The notes below the pieces were generated by a model. The model was not told the DNA's origin. It saw only the letters and a list, made by a program, of their open reading frames with translations, and did not search any database. A stretch of DNA of 64,000 nt from LMUY01 sp965199095 (lineage in GTDB: Bacteria > Pseudomonadota > Alphaproteobacteria > Acetobacterales > Acetobacteraceae), in the NCBI GenBank assembly GCA_965199095.1, contig CBDAQM010000006.1, forward strand, positions 868,001-932,000, in the 5' to 3' direction. Below, in pieces: positions 36,287 through 45,171 of the stretch (position 1 is the first letter of the stretch; the number at the start of each line of letters is the position of its first letter). Both the position numbers and the translations under genes were made by a program.

Positions 36287-36672
36287 TGCCCGATATCGTC
36301 GCGGCGACGACGGAACTCGCCGACACGCTGGTGGCCGAGAACGCGGCCCTATCGGCATTGGACCTGGTTGCGGCCGGGCAGTTGCTGGCCCGCAAGCAGG
36401 CGGCGACGGCGGCGTTCACCGCGGCCCAGCGGCAGGCCGTCGCCCTGCGGGCCACGCTGGACGTGAAGGCGTTGCGCGCGGCCGCCACCCGCTTGCAGGG
36501 CGTCACGGAGGAGAACCGGCGCCTGCTGGAGCGTGCGATCGGTTTGCAGAACCGGGTGCTGGGGATCATGGCGAAGGCCGCGCGGGCCGCCGACCCGACG
36601 CCGCGCTACGCCCGCTCCGGCGTGTACGCCAAGCGGCCAAGCGCGAGCTGGGCGTTGCGCGCCAGCGCGTAA
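36283..36672 (+). CDS. FlgN-like flagellar protein
   Basis: A 129-residue mostly helical protein, third in the flgI operon (start overlaps the previous stop by four bases). Helices such as ELADTLVAENAALSALDLVA and ENRRLLERAIGLQNRVLGIM suit a FlgN-type export chaperone, which keeps hook-associated proteins ready for export. The C-terminal PRYARSGVYA is characteristic of alphaproteobacterial members. Assignment rests on context and pattern. Confidence 0.7.
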   Translation: MMPDIVAATTELADTLVAENAALSALDLVAAGQLLARKQAATAAFTAAQRQAVALRATLDVKALRAAATRLQGVTEENRRLLERAIGLQNRVLGIMAKAARAADPTPRYARSGVYAKRPSASWALRASA

Positions 36673-36722
36673 CGGACCCGTCCGGCGTATGACGCCATGG
36701 CCGCGCCGTGCTAAGCGGAGCC

Positions 36723-37679
36723 ATGGCGGATTTCAATTTCCTGCTGCCGCCCGGTCCCCCCTCGCTTGAGGGCGGCAGCGCCTATCTCCACGGCCTCGCC
36801 CCGGCCTTGCGGGCGGCCGGGCATGGCGTCTGGTTCGGCGATGGACCGGAGTCCGCCCTGCGGGTGATCGACGGCATGGCGCTCCCGTCCGTTCCGGCCG
36901 ACCGGCTGCACGGCGCGGTGGGCCTGGTCCACCATCCAACCGCCCTGGCCGAACCCGAGCGGCGCGACGCGATCCACGCCGCGGAACGGGAGCGGCTGCC
37001 CCTGCTGCGCCATATCGTCACGCCCAGCGAGCCGATCCGCCAGCGCCTGGTCGAGGCCTTTGCCTTGGACCCGGCCAGGATCAGCGTCGTGCGCCCCGGT
37101 GTGCCCGACGCACCCCGCAGCACCGGTTCCGGCGCGGCCGCTTGCACCGTGTTGTCCGTGGGCGCGCTGGTGCCGCGCAAGGGACATGCCGTGCTGCTGC
37201 GCGCGCTGGCGCGGCTGTTCGACCTGCCGTGGCGCTGGGTGGTCGTCGGCGCCGCCGACCGCGACCCCGCCTACGCCGCCTCGCTGCGGGAGCAGGCGGC
37301 CGAGTCCGGCTGCGCCGACCGGGTCCGCTTCGCCGGCAGCCTGGATGCGGAAGCCCTGGAGGCCGAATGGCGGCGCGCCGACGTGTTCGCCCTGGCGACG
37401 GAGTGGGAAGGCTACAGCGCCCCCGTCGCCGAGGCGCTGCGGCGCGGGCTGCCGGTCGCCGTCACCTCCGGCGGCAACGCGGCGGAGCTGGTCACGCCGG
37501 AGTCGGGGGTCGTCTGCGCTCCCGGCGAGATGGATCAACTGTCGAAATCCCTGCGCCGGCTGATTTTCGACACCGCGCTGCGCGCCGACATGGCGGACGC
37601 CGCCTGGCTATTGGGGCGCACCCTGCCGGACTGGGCCAGCCAGGCCGCGCGCTTCGTGGAGGCTACACAATGCTGCTAG
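36723..37679 (+). CDS. Glycosyltransferase family 4 (GT-B) protein
   Basis: A 318-residue GT-B glycosyltransferase, short for the family. The C-terminal donor-binding half is clear: LSVGALVPRKGHAVLLRAL, VRFAGSLDAEALEAEWRRA, then the EX7E-like ATEWEGYSAPVAEALRRGLP. Target and sugar unknown. It follows the flagellar operon by 50 bases and overlaps the start of the OtnK-like gene by 10 bases, suggesting co-translation although functions seem unrelated. Confidence 0.85.
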   Translation: MADFNFLLPPGPPSLEGGSAYLHGLAPALRAAGHGVWFGDGPESALRVIDGMALPSVPADRLHGAVGLVHHPTALAEPERRDAIHAAERERLPLLRHIVTPSEPIRQRLVEAFALDPARISVVRPGVPDAPRSTGSGAAACTVLSVGALVPRKGHAVLLRALARLFDLPWRWVVVGAADRDPAYAASLREQAAESGCADRVRFAGSLDAEALEAEWRRADVFALATEWEGYSAPVAEALRRGLPVAVTSGGNAAELVTPESGVVCAPGEMDQLSKSLRRLIFDTALRADMADAAWLLGRTLPDWASQAARFVEATQCC

Positions 37680-38926
37680 GCTGCATCGCCGACGATTTCA
37701 CCGGCGCCACCGACCTCGCCTCCACCCTGGTCCGCGGCGGGATGCGGACGGTGCAATTGATCGGCGTGCCCGCCGGCCCGGCGCCGGAGGCCGACGCGGT
37801 CGTCATCGCGTTGAAATCCCGCACCACGCCCGCCGCCGAGGCCGTGGCGGAAAGCCTGGCTGCGCTGCGCTGGCTGCAGGCGGCCGGTTGCCGGCAGGTG
37901 TTCCAGAAATACTGCTCGACCTTTGACAGCACCGAGGACGGCAATATCGGCCCGGTTGCCGACGCGCTGGTGGACGCGCTGGGCTGCGGCTTCGCCCTTG
38001 CCTGCCCGGCCTTCCCCGCCAACAACCGCAGCGTGTTCCAGGGCCATCTTTTCGTCGGCACGGCGCTGCTGAACGAGAGCGGCATGGAGCACCATCCGCT
38101 GACGCCGATGCGCGACCCGAACCTGGTCCGCGTGCTGTCGCGCCAGACGGACGGGACGGTCGGACTGGTGCCGTGGGCGACCGTGGCGCAGGGCGCCGAT
38201 GCGATCCGCCGCATGCTGAACGGGTTGAAGGAACAGGGCCGGCGCTACGCTGTCGTCGACGCGATCACCGAGGCGGATTTGATCGCGATCGGCCAGGCCG
38301 CGTCCGGGCACGCGCTGATCAGCGGCGGCTCCGGCGTCGCAATGGGGCTGCCGGGGAATTTCCGCGCCGCCGGCTTGTTGCCCGAGCGGGCGGACGTGAC
38401 CGCCCTGCCGCCGGTGCAGGGCCATGCCGCCGTGCTGTCCGGCTCCTGCTCGCGCGCCACGCTGTTCCAGCTCGGCGCAGCGCGGGACCGGGTGCCGACG
38501 CTGGAACTCGACCCGCTGGCGACACCCGACGCGCAAGCCCTGGCGCAGCAGGCGCTGGACTGGGCGGACGGCAAGCTGGGCGACACGCCCGTGGTGATCG
38601 CCGCGTCCTCGCCGCCGGACCGCGTCGCCGCCCTTCAGGCGAAGTTGGGGCGCGAGGCCGCGGGCAGCCTGGTGGAAGAGACGCTGGCAGTGGTCGCCGC
38701 CGGGCTGGTCGATGCAGGGGTGCGCCGCCTGGTGGTTGCAGGCGGCGAGACGTCCGGCGCCGTCGTGTCCCGCCTGGGCGTGCGGCAATTGCGCATCGGC
38801 GCGGAGATCGACCCCGGCGTGCCATGGACCTTCGCGGAGGGCGACGGCCCGGCCATGCGGCTGGCGCTGAAATCCGGCAATTTCGGCGGCCGCGACTTCT
38901 TCACAGCAGCCTTCGCGGCCGGGTGA
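37670..38926 (+). CDS. otnK: Four-carbon acid sugar kinase, 3-oxo-tetronate kinase (OtnK) type
   Basis: A 418-residue kinase of the DUF1537 family, which phosphorylates four-carbon acid sugars (3-oxo-tetronate to its 4-phosphate) for catabolism. Signature segments are LLGCIADDFTGATDLASTLV, KYCSTFDSTEDGNIGPVADA, CPAFPANNRSVFQGHLFVG and the nucleotide-binding VVAGGETSGAVVSRLGV. The usual partners OtnC, OtnI and the dehydrogenase are absent here. ATG 37670 overlaps the upstream glycosyltransferase end by ten bases. Confidence 0.92.
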   Translation: MLLGCIADDFTGATDLASTLVRGGMRTVQLIGVPAGPAPEADAVVIALKSRTTPAAEAVAESLAALRWLQAAGCRQVFQKYCSTFDSTEDGNIGPVADALVDALGCGFALACPAFPANNRSVFQGHLFVGTALLNESGMEHHPLTPMRDPNLVRVLSRQTDGTVGLVPWATVAQGADAIRRMLNGLKEQGRRYAVVDAITEADLIAIGQAASGHALISGGSGVAMGLPGNFRAAGLLPERADVTALPPVQGHAAVLSGSCSRATLFQLGAARDRVPTLELDPLATPDAQALAQQALDWADGKLGDTPVVIAASSPPDRVAALQAKLGREAAGSLVEETLAVVAAGLVDAGVRRLVVAGGETSGAVVSRLGVRQLRIGAEIDPGVPWTFAEGDGPAMRLALKSGNFGGRDFFTAAFAAG

Positions 38927-38952
38927 CGCGGATCAGGCGCAGGTTTTCCAGG

Positions 38953-41040
38953 TCAGGCATTGATCTGCACCACCGCGTCCAACGCATAGGCCCCGTCCGT
39001 CATCGCCAGCACGGGGTTCAAATCCACCGCCTGCAGCCGCGGCCCGGCGTCATGGGCAAAGGCGGACAGGCGCGACAGCATCTGCGCCAGGGCCGGCAGG
39101 TCGATCGCCGGCCGGCCGCGGGCGCCGAGCAGCAGCGGGGCGCCGCGCAGGCTGCGGATCATCTTCTCCGCCACATCCGGGCCGAACGGACAGCGGCGGA
39201 ACGCCACGTCGCGCATGATCTCCACGAACACGCCGCCCAGTCCCACCATCGCCACCGGGCCGAACACCGGGTCCTGGTGGATGCCCAGGATGCATTCGAC
39301 CCCGCCCATGAGCTGCTTGGCCACCAGCACGCCCTGCACCCGCGCCGTGGGCGCCCGCTCGGCGGCACGGGCCAGCAGCAGGGCGAAGCCGTCCCGCACC
39401 GCCGCGGCGTCCGCCACGTCCAGCAGGACGCCGCCGATCTCGGTCTTATGGGTGATGTCGGGTGAAAGGATCTTGAGCACCACCGGGTAGCCGAGGGCGT
39501 CGGCAGCCGCCACGGCCGCGTCCACGTCGTGGCAGGCCTGCTCAGGCGCGCTGTGGATGCCGGCGGCGGCCAGGATCTCCTTCGCCCCGGCCTCGTCGGG
39601 CGAGTACGGCGGAACCTCCACCGGCGCAATCGGCGGCGGCGACAGGCCGGGCTGTTCGGCAAACGCGTCCCCCAGCCGCCCCATGGCCGCGATGGCGTTG
39701 ACGGACCGGGTCGGGTCCTCGAACACGGACCAGCCATCCGCTTCATACTCGTCCACCAGCGTCGGCGCCGCCAGGACCGAGAGCACGAACAGGCGGTCCG
39801 GATGGCGCGCCTGCACGGCCCCCAGCTCCCGCCGCAAGCCCGGCGCGATGGAGGCGGCGCCCCCCGTCTGCGAGAAGAAGGCGAGCACGGAGCCGTAGCC
39901 GCCCTCCTGCACCATCGCCTCGGTGAAGGTGCCGACCAGGCTGATGTCGTTCAGCGCCTGCGCCGTGCAATCGACCGGGTTATGCGCCGCGGCGTAGGGC
40001 AGCAACCTGGTCAGCCGCTGCTGCGCCGCCTCCGGCATCGGCGGCATGGGCAGGCCGAGCGCCTCGGCCGCGTCGCTGACCAGCACGCCGGCGCCGCCGC
40101 TGACCGTCACCATCCCCAGCGTGTTGCGCACCGGGTAGATGCGACGGGTGGCGAGCTGGGCGAAATCCAGCATTTCCTCGGTCGAATAGGCGCGCAGCGC
40201 CCCGAACTCCGCCAGCACGGCGGAGGTGACGGCGTCGTCCCCAGCGATGGCGGCGGTGTGCGAGCGGGCGGAGGCAGCGCCCAAGCGGGAGCGGCCGACC
40301 TTCATCACGATGACCGGCTTGCGCGCGGCGCGGGCGGCGGCCAGCGCGGCGATGAAGCTGGCGCTTTCGCGGATGCCCTCGGCATAGACGACGATCACGT
40401 CCGTGCCGTCATCCTCCACCATCCAGCCGATCACCTCGCCGACCGCGACGTCGGACTCGTTGCCGGTGGCGACGCAGACCGGCGTGCCGATGCGGCGCTG
40501 CCGGGCGATGGTGAAGACGTGGGTGCCGTATGCGCCGGACTGGCTGACGATGCCGATGCGGCCCGGCGGCGGGTAGCCGGTTTCCAGCGAGGCGGAGAAG
40601 ATGCCGTAGAAGCCGATCCGGTCGTTGAACAGGCCGAGGCAGTTCGGCCCCAGCACCCGCATGCCATGCGCCCGGGCTTGACCCAGCATCTTGTCCTGAA
40701 GGATGCCGCCCGCCTCCCCCGTTTCGGCGAACCCGGCGGAGAACACGATGGCGGCCTGCACCCCCCTGGTGCCCAGCGCCGCCACCGTCTCCACCACCTG
40801 CGCCGCGGGGACGGCGACGATGGCGGCGTCCGGGACCAGCGGCAGGCTGGCGATGTCGGGAAAGGCGGGCAGCCCCTGGATTTCGCGGCGGTTCGGGTTC
40901 ACCGGCAGGATCGCCCCCTTGAACCGGCGCGCCTGCATGTAGGCGATCGGGCGGCCGCCGATCCGCGTCGGGTCCGAGGATGCGCCGATCACCGCGACGG
41001 AGCGCGGCGCCAGCAGTGACGACAACGCTGCAAACCCCAT
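38953..41040 (-). CDS. NDP-forming acyl-CoA synthetase (acetate-CoA ligase family)
   Basis: A 695-residue fusion of the alpha (CoA-binding, residues about 1-460) and beta (ATP-grasp, about 470-695) modules. Evidence: SVAVIGASSDPTRIGGRPI, LGPNCLGLFN, the phosphohistidine region SHTAAIAGDD, and ATP-grasp elements YPVVLKILSPDITHKTEIGG and DVAFRRCPFG. Such enzymes interconvert acyl-CoA plus NDP and acid plus NTP. The start at 41040 has GGAGGG nine bases upstream. It is convergent with otnK. Confidence 0.92.
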   Translation of the reverse strand: MGFAALSSLLAPRSVAVIGASSDPTRIGGRPIAYMQARRFKGAILPVNPNRREIQGLPAFPDIASLPLVPDAAIVAVPAAQVVETVAALGTRGVQAAIVFSAGFAETGEAGGILQDKMLGQARAHGMRVLGPNCLGLFNDRIGFYGIFSASLETGYPPPGRIGIVSQSGAYGTHVFTIARQRRIGTPVCVATGNESDVAVGEVIGWMVEDDGTDVIVVYAEGIRESASFIAALAAARAARKPVIVMKVGRSRLGAASARSHTAAIAGDDAVTSAVLAEFGALRAYSTEEMLDFAQLATRRIYPVRNTLGMVTVSGGAGVLVSDAAEALGLPMPPMPEAAQQRLTRLLPYAAAHNPVDCTAQALNDISLVGTFTEAMVQEGGYGSVLAFFSQTGGAASIAPGLRRELGAVQARHPDRLFVLSVLAAPTLVDEYEADGWSVFEDPTRSVNAIAAMGRLGDAFAEQPGLSPPPIAPVEVPPYSPDEAGAKEILAAAGIHSAPEQACHDVDAAVAAADALGYPVVLKILSPDITHKTEIGGVLLDVADAAAVRDGFALLLARAAERAPTARVQGVLVAKQLMGGVECILGIHQDPVFGPVAMVGLGGVFVEIMRDVAFRRCPFGPDVAEKMIRSLRGAPLLLGARGRPAIDLPALAQMLSRLSAFAHDAGPRLQAVDLNPVLAMTDGAYALDAVVQINA

Positions 41041-41293
41041 TGCCCTGCGCCCTCCCAGCCGCGGTGTGCCACCGCTTGCTCCTGCGCTAGACCGGAAGCG
41101 GGCCGTGTGCAAGCTGCGGCAAACGGGCAGCACGTCGCAGCGCCAGAACCGTGCCTTTGTTTGAGCGGCAGCTTTGTCGGCGTGCCGACGCACTTATTCG
41201 CCGACGCTGCCGCAGGATCTTACTATAACTTAGATCGTTAAGAAGCTCTGCAGCTTGGCCCGCGCCACACAGATGGTAACCTTGCGATTGACG

Positions 41294-41326
41294 TCTGTCA
41301 GACAAGTTATCAATTTGTCTGACAGA
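41294..41326. promoter_or_regulatory. Perfect inverted-repeat operator of the PIN toxin-antitoxin operon
   Basis: Arms TCTGTCAGACAA (41294-41305) and TTGTCTGACAGA (41315-41326), a perfect 12-base match around a 9-base AT-rich spacer. Each arm itself contains a near-palindrome (TGTCAGACA, TGTCTGACA), so there may be two dimer sites. A TTGACG at 41288-41293 abuts the left arm and may be the -35. The repeat sits just before the ribosome site of the antitoxin gene. The remainder of 41041-41341 shows nothing else. Confidence 0.75.
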
Positions 41327-41341
41327 TGGTGGAGGAAGGTC

Positions 41342-41602
41342 ATGCCGTCGGCTCCGAACGTCGACCGAGTTATCGCCGCCGCCAGAGACGAGGGACTGAT
41401 CTCGCCTTCGGACAAGGATGCCAGAGTGTCGGGGCGAGTCCACCGGACCTTGTTGGAGGCGGCAAAGAAGCGGGCCGGACTGACCTCCGAGACTGCTTTG
41501 ATCGAGTACGCGCTCGCCAAGGTCGCCATCGAAGACGATTTCGGAGATTACTTCGCCCGCCTGCGCGGGAGCGTGAGCAAGGACGTAGATCTTGAGTTTT
41601 GA
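41342..41602 (+). CDS. Antitoxin of a PIN-domain toxin-antitoxin pair
   Basis: An 86-residue protein. The middle VHRTLLEAAKKRAGLTSETA and LIEYALAKVAIEDDFGDYFA resemble ribbon-helix-helix-type antitoxin C-termini, with an acidic tail ending DVDLEF. ATG 41342 has an excellent GGAGGAAGG ribosome site. It overlaps the toxin gene by 11 bases. It probably binds the inverted repeat at 41294-41326 to repress the operon. Confidence 0.75.
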   Translation: MPSAPNVDRVIAAARDEGLISPSDKDARVSGRVHRTLLEAAKKRAGLTSETALIEYALAKVAIEDDFGDYFARLRGSVSKDVDLEF

Positions 41603-42173
41603 TCTGGATAGCGTATTGCGAAGATTGAAGCCGTCCAGATCAACCGCTTCCTTGGCTCGGCGCCCTCCCGCAGACCTCCCGTTCATCGACGATCACCTCC
41701 GGCCCGGATCTGAACTGCTGTTGGATACGACGGTCTATATCGATGGCCTGCAAGATCGCTCGCCACGGGAGGTTGACCACCTCATGGGAATGCGGATTTG
41801 CAACCATTCCGCGGTTTGCCTGGCGGAGTTGACGCACGCTTTCGGACGCCTTGACCCGAACCACCCCGAAACGGGGAACGCACTCGATAAGTGCAGGCAG
41901 ACCGTCAACGGCATTCGGTCGCATCGACTGCGCGAGCCCAGCCGATCAGTCTGGGGGACCGCGGGCGTCCTTGCCGGGTTGACCTTCCGACTGGGCGGCT
42001 TCGTGAAAGGACAGGAACGCAAGCTGTTGAACGACGCTCTTGTCTTCCTTCAGGCAATGGAGAATGGCCATACGGTGCTCACACGAAATATTGGTGACTT
42101 TGATATCCTGAACCAGATAGTTCCTGATGGCCGGATTCTCTTGTACAAATCGCCTCAAGAGGCGGTCGTTTGA
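41592..42173 (+). CDS. PIN-domain toxin (VapC-like), long form
   Basis: A 193-residue PIN ribonuclease-like protein, longer than VapC because of a 40-residue N-terminal extension. The acidic set is D45 (LLLDTTVYIDGL), E79 (VCLAELTHAFG), D148 (LLNDALVFLQAM) and N166/D169 (LTRNIGDFDIL). The start appears to be TTG at 41592, within the antitoxin gene; no ATG occurs until residue 65. GGA lies eight bases upstream. Confidence 0.8.
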   Translation: MSFDLDSVLRRLKPSRSTASLARRPPADLPFIDDHLRPGSELLLDTTVYIDGLQDRSPREVDHLMGMRICNHSAVCLAELTHAFGRLDPNHPETGNALDKCRQTVNGIRSHRLREPSRSVWGTAGVLAGLTFRLGGFVKGQERKLLNDALVFLQAMENGHTVLTRNIGDFDILNQIVPDGRILLYKSPQEAVV

Positions 42174-42270
42174 AACCCGTTCGGCATCCGCCAAATTTGG
42201 CGTTTCCAAAAATAAGTTGGCCACAGAGAGAATGATTACGCAACTGACCCGCTGACCGCTTGATTGCCGG

Positions 42271-42417
42271 CTAAACCGGCAGTCTGTCTTGCGAGTTCCG
42301 CGGCTGTCGTCCATCGGCTGGCACCTGGATGAAACCACGGGATCCGACATAACCCTGAGGTGCCTGCAGGCGCACGGCGAGATCGTTGCCCCAGATGCCA
42401 ACGGTAACCTGTCCCAT
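42271..42417 (-). pseudogene. Truncated MazE/VapB-type antitoxin remnant
   Basis: A 48-codon frame from ATG 42417 with a strong AGGAGGG ribosome site. It starts MGQVTVGIWGNDLAVRL, the AbrB/MazE antitoxin N-terminus (usually followed by PxxIV). Homology stops after residue 17, where the sequence becomes unrelated and ends at a stop in a small hairpin (TGCCGG-CTAAA-CCGGCA). No toxin gene follows. It is probably the remains of a deleted toxin-antitoxin pair; a functional orphan peptide cannot be excluded. Confidence 0.55.
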
Positions 42418-42450
42418 GCGCCCTCCTGCTCAGATCATCCTAGCGTAGAC

Positions 42451-43653
42451 CTAAGGGATGGCGGTAGGCGTTCCTTGCGCCTGCAAAAACGCGGACAAGG
42501 CCTGGCCGTGGAGCGGCTGGCTCAGCAGTTGCTCGTTTTCCTCGTAGATCAGCACGTCCGCGCCCAGCACCTCGGCATCACGCTGCACTTCGTCGACGCC
42601 GAAGTGTTTATCGAGCTCACCGTTGCCCCAGCGCAGCGTATAGGTGTGCCAGTACTCGTACTCGGTCGCCTTGACGCTGCACGGCATGCCGCTCAACGCC
42701 TTTAGCGTCGCGTGGCTGAAGCTGCCGCCGACGATCACCACGCGGGACGGCTGACACGCCGCGGGGGTGACCACGGGGTGCGGCGTCACCGCGGGGACCG
42801 GGCCATTCGCGGCGGGGATGAACAGGTTCAGCAAGCGCGCCAAATCCACGTCGTCGCTGTCGCGCACCGGGTGGGGCAGCATGCGCCAGGTGAACGGCGA
42901 GGCAGCGAAGCCGCGTCCCGGCACGAGGCGGTCGAGCGCGGTCAGCACCGCCTGCTGCGCCACTGCCTCCCCCACGGCGTTCCAATGCGTGCCGCCGGCC
43001 GGGAACAACGGCATGGGATAGGACCGCTTGGCGGCCTGCAGCACCGCCGTGGTGTCGACCAAGTGGACGCCATCGGCCTGCAGCATGGCGATCCAATCCG
43101 GCACCAGTCCAACCCGGTCCGCCTGGTGGGAGGGGCAGTTGAACGCCGGCGGCAGCAGGTCGGGGTATTGCGCGACCTTGGACGGCGTCAGCACGTAGAG
43201 GAACGCCTTGCCCCGAGTGGCCTCCTCGTCCTGCATCTGCCGGATGCGCGCCGCCCAAACCAGCGCCCCGGGCCGCCACCGGGCGATGTCGCGGGAGCAG
43301 TATTCGTCCGCATAGGCCCGCTCGATCAGGGCATGGTCCTGGCCGACCATAACCACCGGGTTGGGGGAAAAGCCGAACAGCGAGTACTCGAGCTGGTTGC
43401 GCAGCCGGACCGCCGTCGGGTACAGCGGCATGTCGCCGCCAAGCTCGCGGGTGATGGTCGCCTGGAACTGGCCATGCAGGATGGCGTCCGGCGTTTGCGG
43501 CACCGGCTCCGGCGCCGTCACGCCGGTCAGGCCGGGCACCAGCTTGATCGCCGAATGGCCGATGGCCAGCACCGCCAGGTTCACCACCAGCAACACCGTG
43601 CAGGCGGCCATCACCCCGGCGCCGAGCCAAACGGGAAGACTCCGCACCTGCAT
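42451..43653 (-). CDS. AlgJ/AlgX-like SGNH-fold acetyltransferase
   Basis: A 400-residue protein with an N-terminal membrane anchor (VWLGAGVMAACTVLLVVNLA) and a periplasmic SGNH-like domain. The segment GHDHALIERA-like VVMVGQDHALIERAYADEYC, the catalytic GGTHWNAVGEAVAQQAV and VVIVGGSFSHATLKAL match the AlgJ/AlgX/DHHW group, which transfers acetyl to exopolysaccharide. It follows the MBOAT gene by two bases. No polysaccharide polymerase or epimerase is encoded nearby, so the acceptor is unknown. Confidence 0.85.
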   Translation of the reverse strand: MQVRSLPVWLGAGVMAACTVLLVVNLAVLAIGHSAIKLVPGLTGVTAPEPVPQTPDAILHGQFQATITRELGGDMPLYPTAVRLRNQLEYSLFGFSPNPVVMVGQDHALIERAYADEYCSRDIARWRPGALVWAARIRQMQDEEATRGKAFLYVLTPSKVAQYPDLLPPAFNCPSHQADRVGLVPDWIAMLQADGVHLVDTTAVLQAAKRSYPMPLFPAGGTHWNAVGEAVAQQAVLTALDRLVPGRGFAASPFTWRMLPHPVRDSDDVDLARLLNLFIPAANGPVPAVTPHPVVTPAACQPSRVVIVGGSFSHATLKALSGMPCSVKATEYEYWHTYTLRWGNGELDKHFGVDEVQRDAEVLGADVLIYEENEQLLSQPLHGQALSAFLQAQGTPTAIP

Positions 43654-43655
43654 CG

Positions 43656-45065
43656 TCAGAACCGGAAATACAGGAACGGCTTGAACGGGTCCGCCAAGGC
43701 CATGGCCAGGGCGAGCACGAACAGCAGCGACAGGCCGAGGTCGAGGACGGTCCGTCCAGCCGGCGCCGTCACCACCGCCCCGGCCACGCGGTCGAAACCC
43801 GGCAGGCGCGGCAGGAACGACAGCAGCGCCGCCGCCGCCGCCGCCGCCAGCATCGGCGGCGTCCACCACATGCCGACGACCTGGCTGTGCCGGCCCGGGT
43901 GAAGCATGGTGGACAGCATGGACCGCGCCTGCCCCAGCGACGCCGCCCGGAACAGCAGCCAGCCCGCCACCGTGATCGCGAACGTCACGCCATTCGCCGT
44001 CCAGCGCGGCAAGCGGTCCAGCCAGCGCAGCAGGAACAATCGCTCCAGCACCAGGAACACGCCGTTATAGGCGCCCCACAACACGTAGGTCCAAGCCGCG
44101 CCGTGCCATAACCCGCTGGCCAGGAAGCAAATCCACAGATTGAGGTAGCAACGCCAAGCCGCCACGCGGTTGCCGCCGAGCGGGATGTAGAGGTATTCGC
44201 GAATCCAGGTCGACAGCGAGATATGCCAGCGACGCCAGAACTCCGTGATGCTGCAGGAGATGTAGGGACGGTTGAAGTTCTCGTTCAAGCGGAACCCGAA
44301 CACGCGGGCCAGGCCGATCGCCATGTCCGAATAGGCGCTGAAATCGATGTAGATCTGGAAGGTGAAGAACAACACGCCGCCCCAGGCATCGCCCCAGCCA
44401 AGCTGCGCCGGGTCCGCGCCGAACGCCATGTCGGCGCCGGAGGCGAGCGTGTCGGCCAGGATCGTCTTCTTCACCACGCCGAGCATGAAGCGGCGGAAGC
44501 CCTCCAGTAGGTCATCCCCGCGGTTGCGACCGAAGGCGAGCAGTTGCGCCTCCAGCTCATGGTATTTGATGATCGGGCCGGCCAGCAGCTTGGGGAACAG
44601 GAAGACGTAGAGCAGGTAGGTGGCGAAACCCGGCGCCGGGCGGCTGCGGCCGCGGTGGATGTCCACCAGGTAGGTGATCTTCTCGAACACGATGAAGGAG
44701 ACGCCGATCGGCAGCGCCACCCGCGCCACATGCCACGGCCGCATCCCCAGCGACACGAGCAGGACGTCGAGGTTGTCGACGGCGAAGCCGGTGTATTTGT
44801 AGTACGCCAGCATCCCGACATTCACCAGGATGCCCAGCGCCAGCGCGGTCCGGCTGCCCCGCGCCACGCGCACGGCCAGCACGTAATCCGCCGCGCAGGT
44901 GGCCAGCACCACGGGGACGAACAGCGGCTCGCTCCAGAGGTAGAAGAACAGGCTCGCCACCAGCAAGACCCCGGCCCGTATCCGGGCGCGGCGGCGCACC
45001 GCCAGGAACGCGCCCAACACGGCCGGGAAGAACAGGAACAGGAACAGCGGCTCGTAGAATAGCAT
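43656..45065 (-). CDS. MBOAT family membrane O-acyltransferase (AlgI-like)
   Basis: A 469-residue polytopic protein that passes acetyl groups across the membrane for O-acetylation of polymers. Diagnostic parts are FFPKLLAGPIIKYHEL-like YVFLFPKLLAGPIIKYHEL, NRPYISCSITEFWRRWHISL, STWIREYLYIPLGGNR and the catalytic histidine in ASGLWHGAAWTYVLWG. The ATG at 45065 gives the usual MLFYEPLFLF start. It is the first gene of a two-gene acetylation unit with the AlgJ-like protein. Confidence 0.93.
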   Translation of the reverse strand: MLFYEPLFLFLFFPAVLGAFLAVRRRARIRAGVLLVASLFFYLWSEPLFVPVVLATCAADYVLAVRVARGSRTALALGILVNVGMLAYYKYTGFAVDNLDVLLVSLGMRPWHVARVALPIGVSFIVFEKITYLVDIHRGRSRPAPGFATYLLYVFLFPKLLAGPIIKYHELEAQLLAFGRNRGDDLLEGFRRFMLGVVKKTILADTLASGADMAFGADPAQLGWGDAWGGVLFFTFQIYIDFSAYSDMAIGLARVFGFRLNENFNRPYISCSITEFWRRWHISLSTWIREYLYIPLGGNRVAAWRCYLNLWICFLASGLWHGAAWTYVLWGAYNGVFLVLERLFLLRWLDRLPRWTANGVTFAITVAGWLLFRAASLGQARSMLSTMLHPGRHSQVVGMWWTPPMLAAAAAAALLSFLPRLPGFDRVAGAVVTAPAGRTVLDLGLSLLFVLALAMALADPFKPFLYFRF

Positions 45066-45171
45066 CAGGCCGGCCGGGGGATGGGCAGATTGCGGACTCC
45101 GAAGGCGCGTCGGGGCTCGACGGCGGGCACGCCCGCCGCCATCTCTGGCGCCGACGCAGAGGGAGTGCCGG

